Assembly: GCF_017853185.1 (NCBI RefSeq)
Contig: NZ_JAFMJZ010000007.1
Span: 1-48,392 of the forward strand
DNA length: 48,392 nucleotides
Direction of reading: 5' to 3'
DNA from: Mycolicibacterium sp.
Lineage (GTDB): Bacteria; Actinomycetota; Actinomycetes; Mycobacteriales; Mycobacteriaceae
Part shown: piece after piece, positions 8,948 through 18,252 of the stretch
Numbering within the stretch: position 1 is the stretch's first letter
Layout: every line of letters starts with the position of its first letter
The notes under the pieces: generated by a model
Databases searched by the model: none
Told to the model about the DNA's origin: nothing
What the model saw: the letters and a program-made list of their open reading frames with translations, nothing else
Program-made: the position numbers and the translations under genes

Positions 8948-8986
8948 CGCGCGGGCGGATCACTCGAAAGGGTGACCGCCCGCGCG
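8948..8986. terminator. Strong GC-rich hairpin between convergent genes, likely bidirectional terminator
   Basis: CGCGCGGGCGG ... CCGCCCGCGCG (11-bp perfect arms; inner TCAC/GTGA also pairs around a bulged A), between CDS ends at 8921 (+) and 8993 (-). Confidence 0.65.
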
Positions 8987-8992
8987 TTGCGT

Positions 8993-10423
8993 TTACGGCA
9001 CTGAGTCGCCGGCTCTGCGGCGCCACAGTCGGGAGAGCATGCTCATCCTGATGTTCATTCGCGGTTGCGGCAGCGCCACCTCGTCGCTGCCGATCTCGGC
9101 GGCGATCAGTGCGTCCAGGTCGCGGTCGAGGTCGTCGATCAGCTGTCGGCTCTCTGGGGTACCGGCATTGGCGAGGTTGTGCACTTCGGCGGGATCCTCA
9201 GTGCGGTCATAGAGTTCGAGGTCGGCCGCTGCCCGGCCCTCGTGCTGTTCGCCGGGCAGGAAATAGCGCCCGTACTTGTGCCGTTCGGTGATGATGCCGC
9301 GCAGGAACCCGCGGTGCGGTCCGGCGAATCCCAGACTGGAGAAGGCGTCGCTGGTGATGAGCAGGCTGTCGCGGACCGGCCGGTCCGGATCGGACCACAG
9401 CGGACTCAGATCACGCCCCGGAAGTGGCCCCGCATCGGCATCCGCCGGCGCCTGCGCCGCCGCTAAGAGTGTCGGCAACAGGTCGACGGCGCCGGAGAGT
9501 CGCTGCGTCGACCGCCCCGCCGGGATGGTGCCGGGCCAGGCCATCGTCAGGGGAACCTGGGCGTTCTCGCGGTAGAGGTTGGCCGCCTTCTGCCGCAGTC
9601 CGTGGGCTCCGGCGAGATCGCCGTGGTCGGAGGTGGCCACCACCAGTGTGTTGGACTGGGCCCCTGAGGCGGCCAGCGCGTTCAACACGGTGCCGATGTG
9701 CCGGTCGACCTCCAGTTGCAGGTCGATGTAGGCGTTGATGAGAGTGCGCCAGGTCTTCTCTGTTCTCACGCGGCCGCCGGTGATGTCGCAGGTGAGTCGC
9801 CAGTGTTGTTGGGTGATCGGTTTGGTGCTCAGGTCGTCGCCGAAGTTGGGCGGAAGTTGCGCGCCGTGGTCGGGCACCCGGGGCTTGCGGAAGCGCGGAT
9901 AGAACATGATGTCGTGCGGGTTGACGAACGAGCACACCAGCAGCCACGGTTCGGGATCGGCGGAATGTCTGGTGATCCATTGGGCGGCGTGCTCGGCGGT
10001 GTTCCCGTCGACGAAGTGACCGCGATACGGAGCGCCATGCGCGTCGGGGCCGCGCCAGTCGTGAAAGCCATACTCCTGCAAGCCGTTTCGTTGCGACTCG
10101 CCGCCGAGGTGCCACTTGCCGAGGTATCCGCACCGGTAGCCCTCGGCGGACAGCAGATGCCCGAGGGTCGGGATCGTCGGACGCAATGGCTGTTGCCAGT
10201 CGAAGTTGGTGTTGTCGAACATCCCGGTGGCGGCGGCGTGCCGACCGGTCAGGATGGTCGCCCGGCTCGGGGTGCAGGGGAAGGTGTGCACGTGGTGGTT
10301 GGTGAACCGCATGCCCCCGGCCGCGAGCGCTTCCCGGTGCGGGAACCTGACATGTTCGGGGAACCACGTCTGCTCCCGCTCCTCATCGGTGAGCAGCAGC
10401 AGGATGTTCGGGCGGGCGGTCAC
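8993..10423 (-). CDS. Type I sulfatase (arylsulfatase family)
   Basis: RPNILLLLTDEE, FPCTPSRATILTGR (C-x-P-S-R formylglycine motif), GKWHLG, SDHGD. GTG start at 10423 preferred over the longer ORF. Confidence 0.9.
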   Translation of the reverse strand: MTARPNILLLLTDEEREQTWFPEHVRFPHREALAAGGMRFTNHHVHTFPCTPSRATILTGRHAAATGMFDNTNFDWQQPLRPTIPTLGHLLSAEGYRCGYLGKWHLGGESQRNGLQEYGFHDWRGPDAHGAPYRGHFVDGNTAEHAAQWITRHSADPEPWLLVCSFVNPHDIMFYPRFRKPRVPDHGAQLPPNFGDDLSTKPITQQHWRLTCDITGGRVRTEKTWRTLINAYIDLQLEVDRHIGTVLNALAASGAQSNTLVVATSDHGDLAGAHGLRQKAANLYRENAQVPLTMAWPGTIPAGRSTQRLSGAVDLLPTLLAAAQAPADADAGPLPGRDLSPLWSDPDRPVRDSLLITSDAFSSLGFAGPHRGFLRGIITERHKYGRYFLPGEQHEGRAAADLELYDRTEDPAEVHNLANAGTPESRQLIDDLDRDLDALIAAEIGSDEVALPQPRMNIRMSMLSRLWRRRAGDSVP

Positions 10424-11214
10424 GGGCAGGCATCCGCCGGCGGCAACGGATTCACCGCGAGAATGCGGGCGACGCCGTCGACAAGCCATGCGGCTCCCGG
10501 GTTGTCCAGGGCCGCCCGGTAGACCTCTTCGGCCGGATCGGCCACCAGTTCGCCGCACGCGATCGACCGCCGCTTGGTGCTGGCAGTCAGGAAGGCGGCG
10601 GGCGGGGGACCGGGCCAGCCGGTGGTGGCCGGCGTCGTCGTGGAATGGGGGTCCAACTCGTAGACCGCCACCCGGTCCGGGATGTACGGAATGCGGGCTG
10701 CACCGTTGGAGAGGGCGTAAGCGCGGTCGACGAGACCACGCAGAGCTGTCCGGGCGTTCTTCTGTGCCGGGCTCAAACCGGACTCGAAGGTGTCGTCGAA
10801 TGCGTACACACTCACCTGCTGCGGGCCGTGGCTACCGTTCAGTGTCACCGTGGTGGTTCCGACATCGGTGACGCCGGGCGTGCCGAAGTCGGTGGCCGGA
10901 TTCACGACGGTCTCACCGGTCGAGACGAACGTTGCCATCGCCGCCGGATCCAGTCGGGCGATCTCGTAGCGAGCCGGAACCGCTTGTATAGCAAGGCTAT
11001 TCACCGTGGTGAGCATCCGGCCATCGCCGTAGATCTGCAGCGTCGGTGAGGCCAGCGCTTGGGACACCGCCGGGTCCATACCGCCGCTGGTGCCCACTGA
11101 GAACACCACCTTGTCGGCGGGCGGGGGAGCAGTGGGCGCTGACCCGGCGTTGGCCGAGCAAGCCGGAATCATCAGCACCGCCACAACAGCGACACGCAAC
11201 CATGCCACTCTCAT
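10420..11214 (-). CDS. Putative lipoprotein of unknown function
   Basis: MRVAWLRVAVVAVLMIPACSANAG signal/lipobox-like; stop overlaps the sulfatase GTG start. Confidence 0.75.
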   Translation of the reverse strand: MRVAWLRVAVVAVLMIPACSANAGSAPTAPPPADKVVFSVGTSGGMDPAVSQALASPTLQIYGDGRMLTTVNSLAIQAVPARYEIARLDPAAMATFVSTGETVVNPATDFGTPGVTDVGTTTVTLNGSHGPQQVSVYAFDDTFESGLSPAQKNARTALRGLVDRAYALSNGAARIPYIPDRVAVYELDPHSTTTPATTGWPGPPPAAFLTASTKRRSIACGELVADPAEEVYRAALDNPGAAWLVDGVARILAVNPLPPADACP

Positions 11215-11245
11215 CGCACGAGCCTAGTCATGTGGTGGGATCGAG

Positions 11246-11902
11246 GTGATGGGACACGTGATGCGGTGGATCGTGGCGGTGGCGGCGTTTCTCTGTGCCG
11301 CCGCAACGCCGTTGCCGGCCGTCGCGGCACCGAACGCACCCGTCGTCACCCCGGTGACGGCCGCCGACCTCGGGGCCACCTGGCGCACGGAATGCCCGGT
11401 GGGCCCGGCCGATCTTCGCCGGGTGGAACTGACCTACACCGGCTTCGACGGGCAGCAGCACCGCGGCGCCCTGGTGGTGAACCGGACCGTCGTCGACGAC
11501 GTCATCGCGATCTTCGACCAGTTGCAACGACTGCACTATCCGATCCAGCGCATGCAGACCGTCGATCACTATCCGGGCGCCGAGGACGAGCTCTCAATGC
11601 AGGACAACAACACCTCGGCGTTCAACTGTCGACCCCTCCCCGGGAGCAAGCCGGGCAGCAAGGCCTGGTCCCAGCACGCCTACGGCCGCGCGATCGACAT
11701 CAACCCGCTGATCAACCCGTACCTCGACGCCGGCGGAGATCTGCAGCCCAAGACCGCCGCCCGCTACCTCGACCGCAGCCGCGACGATCCGGGCATCCTG
11801 CGCGCGGACTCACCGGCGGTGGCGGCCTTCACCGATCACGGCTGGCGTTGGGGCGGGGCCTGGCGCAATCCGGTCGACTACCAGCACTTCGAGATCGGCT
11901 GA
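11246..11902 (+). CDS. Secreted M15-family D-Ala-D-Ala carboxypeptidase-like peptidase
   Basis: Signal peptide; SQHAYGRAIDINPLINPY and FTDHGWRWGGAWRNPVDYQHFEI zinc-peptidase motifs. Confidence 0.87.
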   Translation: MMGHVMRWIVAVAAFLCAAATPLPAVAAPNAPVVTPVTAADLGATWRTECPVGPADLRRVELTYTGFDGQQHRGALVVNRTVVDDVIAIFDQLQRLHYPIQRMQTVDHYPGAEDELSMQDNNTSAFNCRPLPGSKPGSKAWSQHAYGRAIDINPLINPYLDAGGDLQPKTAARYLDRSRDDPGILRADSPAVAAFTDHGWRWGGAWRNPVDYQHFEIG

Positions 11903-11917
11903 CAAGAAAGGTGAGCG

Positions 11918-12487
11918 ATGGCTCCCGATGAGAGATTCATGATCGAGGCGTGCCGGTTGGCCCGGGAGTCTGTGGACAACGGATGGGGCGGGCCGTTCGG
12001 GGCGGTCATCGTCAAGGACGGACAGATCGTCGCCCGCGGACAGAACCGGGTCCTGCTGACCGGCGATCCGACCGCGCACGCCGAGGTCGAGACCATCCGC
12101 AAGGCGGCGGCGGTCCTCAATCCGGAGGCGCCGAGCATCGCGCCCGAATACGTCAACACCTCACTGCTGCAACTGGTTCCGCACCCCGAAGGTTCCGCCG
12201 ACCTGGTGCCCGAACGCGCGAAGATGCTGATGGGCCATGAGATCTACATCAGCGGCGCGCCGTGCCCGATGTGCATGAGCGCCATCTACTGGGCACGCAT
12301 CGACGCGGTGTACTTCGCCTGCGATCTGGCCGCCACCCGCGAGATCGGATTCGACGACGAGTTCCAGTACCAGGATTTCGCCAGGCCGTATGCCGAGCGC
12401 CGGATGCATATCGAGCAGTACAAGCCCGAGTTGGGCGCTGCGGCCTATCGGGCCTGGGACACCCGGCCCGGCAAGCATCCGTACTGA
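11918..12487 (+). CDS. Nucleoside/cytidine-deaminase-family protein
   Basis: THAE-type motif DPTAHAEVETIR plus PCPMCMSAIYWARI zinc-binding signature. Confidence 0.9.
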   Translation: MAPDERFMIEACRLARESVDNGWGGPFGAVIVKDGQIVARGQNRVLLTGDPTAHAEVETIRKAAAVLNPEAPSIAPEYVNTSLLQLVPHPEGSADLVPERAKMLMGHEIYISGAPCPMCMSAIYWARIDAVYFACDLAATREIGFDDEFQYQDFARPYAERRMHIEQYKPELGAAAYRAWDTRPGKHPY

Positions 12488-12547
12488 GCCGCTGGTACTG
12501 GGGATACCGGGCCAGGGGCCTGGACTTCGGAGCGTTGCACTGCAATT

Positions 12548-12563
12548 CTGGACAGGTGTCCAG
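12548..12563. promoter_or_regulatory. Palindrome CTGGACA-GG-TGTCCAG overlapping the start of the Rieske gene
   Basis: Perfect 7-bp arms with 2-bp spacer, overlapping a possible GTG start at 12556. Confidence 0.4.
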
Positions 12564-12570
12564 TCTGTCT

Positions 12571-13539
12571 ATGACGCCGACGGGATGGTTCCAGGTCGCC
12601 TGGTCCGACGAGATCGCCGTCGGCGGGGTCCATCGCATGACCTACTTCGGCCGCGACATGGTGGCCTGGCGGGCGCAGTCCGGCCTGCTGACCGTGATGG
12701 ACGCCTACTGCGAACACCTCGGCGCGCACCTGGGTTACGGCGGACACGTCGACGGGGAAGCGATCCAGTGCCCGTTCCACGGCTGGCAGTGGGACGCCGA
12801 GGGTCGCAACGTCTGCATCCCGTACGAGGCGCGGCCCAACCGGGGACGGCGGATGCGCACCTATCCGGTGACCGAGTGCAACGAGTCGGTCTACCTCTGG
12901 CACGACGTCAACGGCCGGGATCCCTACTTCGACGTACCGGACATCTTCGGCGACTTCGACGACGGCCGCACGCTCGCCGACTACTACCCGCAGCACCGGC
13001 TCCACCGCCCGCAGGAGCGGTTGCACCCGCAGTACGTGCTCGAGAACGGCGTCGACTTCGCTCACTTCAAGTTCGTGCACAAGACGCCGATCGTTCCGCT
13101 GTTCACCCGGCACGACTTCTCCCGGCCGACCTCCTACGTCGACTTCACCATCACCTTCGAAGGAGATGACGGTCAGTCGATCGGCGACATCAGGAGCGGG
13201 GTCGAGGCGATCAACGGCGGCCTCGGCGTCGCTGTCACCAAGAGTTGGGGCATGGTCGACAACCGCACGATTTCGGCCGTCACCCCGGTCGATGAGCACA
13301 CCTGCGACGTCCGCTTCACCGTCTACATCGGCCGTATTCCGGGTGACGACTCGCCCAAAGCCCAGGCGCGCGCGGAGTCGTTCGGGCAGATGGTGATCGA
13401 CCAGTTCGCCGCCGACATCGAGATCTGGTCGCACCAGCGCTACCGCGCCGCACCGGCGCTGGCCCCGTCCGAACAGGACAGCTTCATGGAGTTCCGCAAC
13501 TGGGCGAGTCAGTTCTATCCCGAAAGCCGAAGCATATGA
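12571..13539 (+). CDS. Rieske 2Fe-2S aromatic-ring/steroid-type oxygenase subunit (KshA-like)
   Basis: CEHLGAHLGYGGHVDGEAIQCPFHGWQW Rieske motif; ENGVDFAHFKFVHK mononuclear-iron region. ATG 12571 or GTG 12556 possible. Confidence 0.85.
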   Translation: MTPTGWFQVAWSDEIAVGGVHRMTYFGRDMVAWRAQSGLLTVMDAYCEHLGAHLGYGGHVDGEAIQCPFHGWQWDAEGRNVCIPYEARPNRGRRMRTYPVTECNESVYLWHDVNGRDPYFDVPDIFGDFDDGRTLADYYPQHRLHRPQERLHPQYVLENGVDFAHFKFVHKTPIVPLFTRHDFSRPTSYVDFTITFEGDDGQSIGDIRSGVEAINGGLGVAVTKSWGMVDNRTISAVTPVDEHTCDVRFTVYIGRIPGDDSPKAQARAESFGQMVIDQFAADIEIWSHQRYRAAPALAPSEQDSFMEFRNWASQFYPESRSI

Positions 13540-14609
13540 ACAAGATTCGCGTGTTCCAGGTCGCCACCGGCAACGTCGGCACCGAGATGATCAAACGCAT
13601 TCAGCATCACCCCGACCTGGAACTGGTCGGATTGCACTGCTACACGCCCGAGAAGATCGGCCGCGACGCCGGCGAGATCGCCGGGATCGGACCGATCGGG
13701 GTGACAGCCACCGGCACCGTCGCCGAGATCGTCGCCGCCAAGCCCGACGTGCTGACCTTCCACGGGGTGTTCCCCGACGAGGACCTCTACGTCGCAGTCC
13801 TCGAAGCGGGCATCGACATCGTCACCACCGCGGACTGGATCACCGGCTGGCATCGCGACACCAACCACCCGCACGCCAGCGGCAAGCCGGTCACGAAGTT
13901 GCTCCAAGAGGCTTGCGAGACAGGCGGATCCACCTTCTACGGCACCGGGATGAACCCCGGCGTCAACCAGATCCTCGGCGTGGTGTGCTCAGCCGACGTC
14001 GCCGAGATCGAGAACATCACCACCATCGAGTCCGTCGACGTGTCATGCCATCACTCCGCCGACACCTGGAAGGAGGTCGGCTACGGCCTGCCGGTCGATC
14101 ATCCCGGCCTGCCGGACATGCTGGAGCGCTACACCAGGGTGTTCGCCGACAGCGTGCTGATGATGGCCGACTGCTTCGACCTGACCCTCGACGAGGTGAA
14201 GTTCAGCTACGAACTCGGCGCCTGCACCACCGACGTCGACCTGGGCTGGTACCAGCTGCCCGAAGGCTCGCTGGGTGCCAGCTACATCAAGTACCAGGGC
14301 ATGGTCGGCGGCGTGCCGAAGATCGAGACGCATCTGGAGTGGCAGATGACCCCGCACACCGCGCCGCACTGGAACATCAAGGGCTGCTACATCACCCAGA
14401 TCAAGGGCGACCCGGTGATCTACAACAAGCACCTGGTGCTGCCGGGCCCCGGCATCGACCTCTCCGACCCGTCGTCGTTCGCCTCGATCGGGATGACGGT
14501 CACCGGCATGCCCGCCCTGAACGCGATCAAGTCTGTCGTCGCCGCGCCGCCGGGACTGCTCACCAGCGCCGACCTCCCATTGCGCGGGTTCGCCGGCCGC
14601 TTCAAGTAG
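13536..14609 (+). CDS. NAD(P)-binding dihydrodipicolinate reductase-like / amine dehydrogenase family protein
   Basis: ATGA overlap with the Rieske gene; MNKIRVFQVATGNVGTEMIKRIQHHPDLELVG Rossmann start; FYGTGMNPGV motif. Confidence 0.8.
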   Translation: MNKIRVFQVATGNVGTEMIKRIQHHPDLELVGLHCYTPEKIGRDAGEIAGIGPIGVTATGTVAEIVAAKPDVLTFHGVFPDEDLYVAVLEAGIDIVTTADWITGWHRDTNHPHASGKPVTKLLQEACETGGSTFYGTGMNPGVNQILGVVCSADVAEIENITTIESVDVSCHHSADTWKEVGYGLPVDHPGLPDMLERYTRVFADSVLMMADCFDLTLDEVKFSYELGACTTDVDLGWYQLPEGSLGASYIKYQGMVGGVPKIETHLEWQMTPHTAPHWNIKGCYITQIKGDPVIYNKHLVLPGPGIDLSDPSSFASIGMTVTGMPALNAIKSVVAAPPGLLTSADLPLRGFAGRFK

Positions 14610-14618
14610 CGCCGGCGG

Positions 14619-15860
14619 TCAGGAGGTCGGCTTGCGGAACAACCGCGGCAGGAAGCCAAGTAGCCCCAGCACCGCGATGATCGGCAGCGACCACCACCAG
14701 TTGAAGCCGGTCTTGTTCTCGACCGCGGGAGCCGCCGGCGCCGCGGGGTGCGATACGCCCTGAGTGTTGGCGGCCGTGGGCGCCAGGAAGGCGATCGGGG
14801 CCGCCGGCGCCAACTGGCTGTCGATGTTGCCGATGATCGAGTAGTTGTCCTCGACGGCCACCGCGCGAACACCGGAACCGGGGCCGAGGTTGATGTTGTT
14901 GAGGTTCACCCAGACGATGTTCGGGCTCAGCGCCGACTCGAAGTAGTACACCTTGTTGGTGGAGTCGGCCACCGAGCGCCAGTAGGTGGGGGACAGGTTC
15001 GGATGCTGCGGATCACCCACGCCCCACGGCACCGACACATTGCGCATGACGCTGAAAACCCCTGCGACAGCTTGCCGTTCGTCGGTGGTCTGCGGCAGCT
15101 TGCTCAGGTAGTAGGAGGCGCGGACGAACCGGTCCTGGGACTGGATCGAGCCGGGCAGATCTTTGTTCTTGTCGACGTCGTCCCACTTGGCGTTGAGTTT
15201 CAGTTGCTCGTCGTAGGTGGGACTGTTGGTCATCACCTGGTACTGGCGGCCGTGGTGGATCACCGGCTTGCCGTCGAGGTATTCGATGATCGCCGAATCG
15301 CCGGAGGCATCGGCGACCGACAGGTGCACCGTCGGATGTGCCGCGTTGCCCGGGCCGAAGTTGATCGGAACGACGTAGATCGACGGGTTGGTGAAGGCCT
15401 CGACCACCTCGTTGACGGTCGCAAAACTGGTCAGCACGTAGTCCACCCAGCCGGCGAAGGACAGCCGCGGCCGGTTGTCGGTCGGAGCCGGCCCGAAGTC
15501 GCTCTCGCCGAGGTAGAGCAGGTTGGCCACCAGGCCGGTGGTGTTCATCCCGTCGAACACCCCGTCGATCGGCCCGCTCGGGTCGGTGGTGCCGGCCACC
15601 TCGATCGCGCCGTACTTACGGGTCCAGGTCAACGAGTTCACCCCGCCGGCGCCGTCCTGGGTGCTGCCCGCCGGGACGGCGTACAGGTGGGAGTGAAACG
15701 AGTACGGCCAGTCCATCGAACGGCCGGTGATCACCATGCCGTCCGGCCCCAGCCAGGTCACCCGGCTGCAGGCATTCGCGGCCGGGGCCAGAGCGAGCAA
15801 CGACAGCACCGCCGTGACGGCGGCGACGACCCGGTAGCGCGCGGAGTTCGGCATGTTCAT
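14619..15860 (-). CDS. Linear amide C-N hydrolase (choloylglycine hydrolase / penicillin acylase-like Ntn family), C-terminal TM anchor
   Basis: Signal peptide ending APAANA|CSRVTWLGPDGMVITGRSMDW with Cys as predicted mature N-terminus; C-terminal WWWSLPIIAVLGLLGFLPRLFRK. ATG 15860 preceded by AGGAAGG. Confidence 0.87.
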   Translation of the reverse strand: MNMPNSARYRVVAAVTAVLSLLALAPAANACSRVTWLGPDGMVITGRSMDWPYSFHSHLYAVPAGSTQDGAGGVNSLTWTRKYGAIEVAGTTDPSGPIDGVFDGMNTTGLVANLLYLGESDFGPAPTDNRPRLSFAGWVDYVLTSFATVNEVVEAFTNPSIYVVPINFGPGNAAHPTVHLSVADASGDSAIIEYLDGKPVIHHGRQYQVMTNSPTYDEQLKLNAKWDDVDKNKDLPGSIQSQDRFVRASYYLSKLPQTTDERQAVAGVFSVMRNVSVPWGVGDPQHPNLSPTYWRSVADSTNKVYYFESALSPNIVWVNLNNINLGPGSGVRAVAVEDNYSIIGNIDSQLAPAAPIAFLAPTAANTQGVSHPAAPAAPAVENKTGFNWWWSLPIIAVLGLLGFLPRLFRKPTS

Positions 15861-15950
15861 CCTTCCTGGCCCCCGGGTCATCATCGCAGCTCACGGCGTC
15901 GCTAAAGCCGATTCGCCGCATCAGCGTGCCGATGACCGCAGAATGGGGTC

Positions 15951-17588
15951 ATGGAACCGCGGCGCCGTCTGGGCGTTCAGGACGCTCTCTGGCTGGAGAT
16001 GGACCGTCCCAACAACCTGATGGTGGTCGACTCGGTGATCTGGACGGCCCAGCCGCTGGACTTCGCCAAGGTGCGTGCCGTGGTCGAGGAACGGCTGCTC
16101 AACCGCTACCCGGTGTTCCGCAGTCTGGCGGTCAAGGACGACGACGGCTCGTGGTGGTGGGAGCTTGACGAGAACTTCGACTTCGACAACCACGTCGCAC
16201 TGATCTCGCTGAAGAAGCCCGACGACCCGCGCGCCCTGCAGGAGCTGGTGGGCGCGCATCGCACCGAGATGCTGGACCGCAATCGTCCACTGTGGCAGGC
16301 GATCTGGGTCAAGCGATACCGCGGCGGCAGCGCGATGATCCTGCGCAGTCACCACGCCATCGCCGATGGGATGCGGATGGTGCAGCTGTCGATGAGCCTG
16401 TTCGACGCGACCCCGCAGGGCGGCCCGATCATGGCTCCCGCGGTGATCCAGCAGGGCGTCCAGACCCAGCCGCCCGGTCAGTCGGTCGCCCAACGCGTCC
16501 GGGCGACCGCCGCCGGGGCGGCCCAGGCCGCCGGTGGCGTGATCTCCCGGGTGACCGGTGCGCTCGGCGGACTGGCCGACGCCCCGCAGGCGTTGCAGCA
16601 GGTCGGGAGGATGGGCAGATTCGCACTGCGCAATCCACTGGGCGCGGGCGACACCGTGGTGCATGCGGTCCAGGCCACCGGGGCCGCGGTGGTCCAGACG
16701 GTGCGCGCGGCACTGCTGCCGGGCGGCGGTTCGATGGTCGACGTGTTCTCGGCAGCGCCCGGCGACGTCGACACCCTGCGCAAGTTGCTGATCGGCACCC
16801 GCAACGACGCCACCATCTGGACCGGGGAGGCCGGCGGCGAGAAGAGCGTGGCGTGGTCGGAGCCGATGTCGCTGCCGGCCATCAAGGCGGTGGCCCGGGC
16901 CAACCGGTGCACGGTCAACGACGTGCTGGTGACCACCGTCGCCGGAACGCTGCACGACTACCTCAAGGCACACGGTGCGCGGTGCTCCTCGGTGACCTTC
17001 ATGGTCCCGGTGAACCTCAAGCCGATCGACCTGACCCTGCCCGAGACCCTGGGTAATGAGTTCGCCCTGGTGCAACTGGAACTGCCGACCGACGAACCCG
17101 ACGCCGGCAAGGTGCTGGAGGCGGCCAAGCGCCGGATGGACCGGATCAAGAACGGTCACGAGGCCGCGGTGGCGTTCCGGTTGCAGGAGACCATCGCCGG
17201 GTTCAGCAGGAGCCTCTATGAGGCCTCGGTGGATCTGTTCACCAACCGCACCCTGGGAACCCTGACCAACGTCCCCGGGCCACCCATGCCGGTGTACCTG
17301 GCCGGCAGCCTGGTGGACGGCATGGTGGGGTGGGCGCCGATCTCCGGTGATCAGCCGATGAGCTTCACCATCTACAGCTACGACGGTGAGGTGACCGTCG
17401 GAATCGCTTGTGACACAAAGCTTGTGCCCGACCACGAGATGATCATCGAGGGCTTCGGCGCCGCGTTCGCCCGGCTGGTCGACGCCACCCCCGGGGCCGA
17501 TCTGATGCAGATCACCTGGGGCGGTGCCGGGCGTGGTCCCCGAGGCCCTAAGCAGGGTCCTGGGCGAGGTCGCGACCGGCGGCGATGA
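15951..17588 (+). CDS. Wax ester synthase/diacylglycerol acyltransferase (WS/DGAT family)
   Basis: N-terminal LGVQDALWLEMDRPNNLMVVDSV; HHAIADG (HHxxxDG); NVPGPPMPVYLAG near the C-terminus. Confidence 0.93.
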   Translation: MEPRRRLGVQDALWLEMDRPNNLMVVDSVIWTAQPLDFAKVRAVVEERLLNRYPVFRSLAVKDDDGSWWWELDENFDFDNHVALISLKKPDDPRALQELVGAHRTEMLDRNRPLWQAIWVKRYRGGSAMILRSHHAIADGMRMVQLSMSLFDATPQGGPIMAPAVIQQGVQTQPPGQSVAQRVRATAAGAAQAAGGVISRVTGALGGLADAPQALQQVGRMGRFALRNPLGAGDTVVHAVQATGAAVVQTVRAALLPGGGSMVDVFSAAPGDVDTLRKLLIGTRNDATIWTGEAGGEKSVAWSEPMSLPAIKAVARANRCTVNDVLVTTVAGTLHDYLKAHGARCSSVTFMVPVNLKPIDLTLPETLGNEFALVQLELPTDEPDAGKVLEAAKRRMDRIKNGHEAAVAFRLQETIAGFSRSLYEASVDLFTNRTLGTLTNVPGPPMPVYLAGSLVDGMVGWAPISGDQPMSFTIYSYDGEVTVGIACDTKLVPDHEMIIEGFGAAFARLVDATPGADLMQITWGGAGRGPRGPKQGPGRGRDRRR

Positions 17589-18168
17589 GCGCCTTACGTC
17601 CGATGGCGAGGATGTTCTCGTCGAAGTCCAGGCCGTCCCGGTAGGACAGTTCCAAGAGGCGGTCGGCCATCTCGACGAACACCAGCATGGCCCGCGGGTC
17701 GGCGTCGGCGGGCATCAGGCCGGCCTCGACGAGGATCGCCTGCATCCGTCCGGCCAGGGTCTGCATCCGGGCCCGGACGTAGCCGGTGACCGCGGGGGAG
17801 GTCCGGCCGCCCATCCAGATCCGCGCGGTGCTCGGATGCTCCCGGTAGTACCGCACGTGCAGGTCGATCTCGTTGTCGAGCAACTCGGCCACCGAGGTGA
17901 CCTGCCAGGTCTGTTCGGCCTGCACGCAGCGGGCGTCGAGGTCGGCGCACTGCCGTTCGAGCAACTCGCCGAGGATGGCCTCCCGGTCCGGGAAGAACCG
18001 GTAGAGCGAGGGGTAGGAGACGCCGGCCCGGTCGGCGATCGCCCTGGTGGTGGCGGCGTCGACGCCCTGTTCGTCGGCGATCGCGGCGGCCGCGTCGAGG
18101 ATGCGGGTGACCGTCAGCCGGCTGCGTTCCTGCACCGGCGCCCGGCGGGCCACACTCGCGGTCGTCAC
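17548..18168 (-). CDS. TetR-family transcriptional regulator
   Basis: RILDAAAAIADEQGVDAATTRAIADRAGVSYPSLYRFFPDREAIL; GTG start at 18168 preferred over 18213, which would lie in the likely operator. 3' end overlaps WS/DGAT convergently. Confidence 0.9.
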   Translation of the reverse strand: MTTASVARRAPVQERSRLTVTRILDAAAAIADEQGVDAATTRAIADRAGVSYPSLYRFFPDREAILGELLERQCADLDARCVQAEQTWQVTSVAELLDNEIDLHVRYYREHPSTARIWMGGRTSPAVTGYVRARMQTLAGRMQAILVEAGLMPADADPRAMLVFVEMADRLLELSYRDGLDFDENILAIGRKALIAAGRDLAQDPA

Positions 18169-18185
18169 CAGATTCGTCCTTTTCC

Positions 18186-18218
18186 TTGACAGCTGTCGGC
18201 AAAAATATAACATTGTTA
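18186..18218. promoter_or_regulatory. Putative divergent promoter/operator between tetR-like gene and FMO
   Basis: TTGACA at 18186-18191, palindrome GACAGCTGTC 18188-18197, inverted repeat TAACA-T-TGTTA 18208-18218. Confidence 0.5.
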
Positions 18219-18252
18219 GCGTTTACGCCAGCGCTCGAAAACGGGAGATCCG

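Noticed and set aside
15921-17435. 504-aa minus-strand ORF
   Set aside because: Antisense shadow of the WS/DGAT gene.
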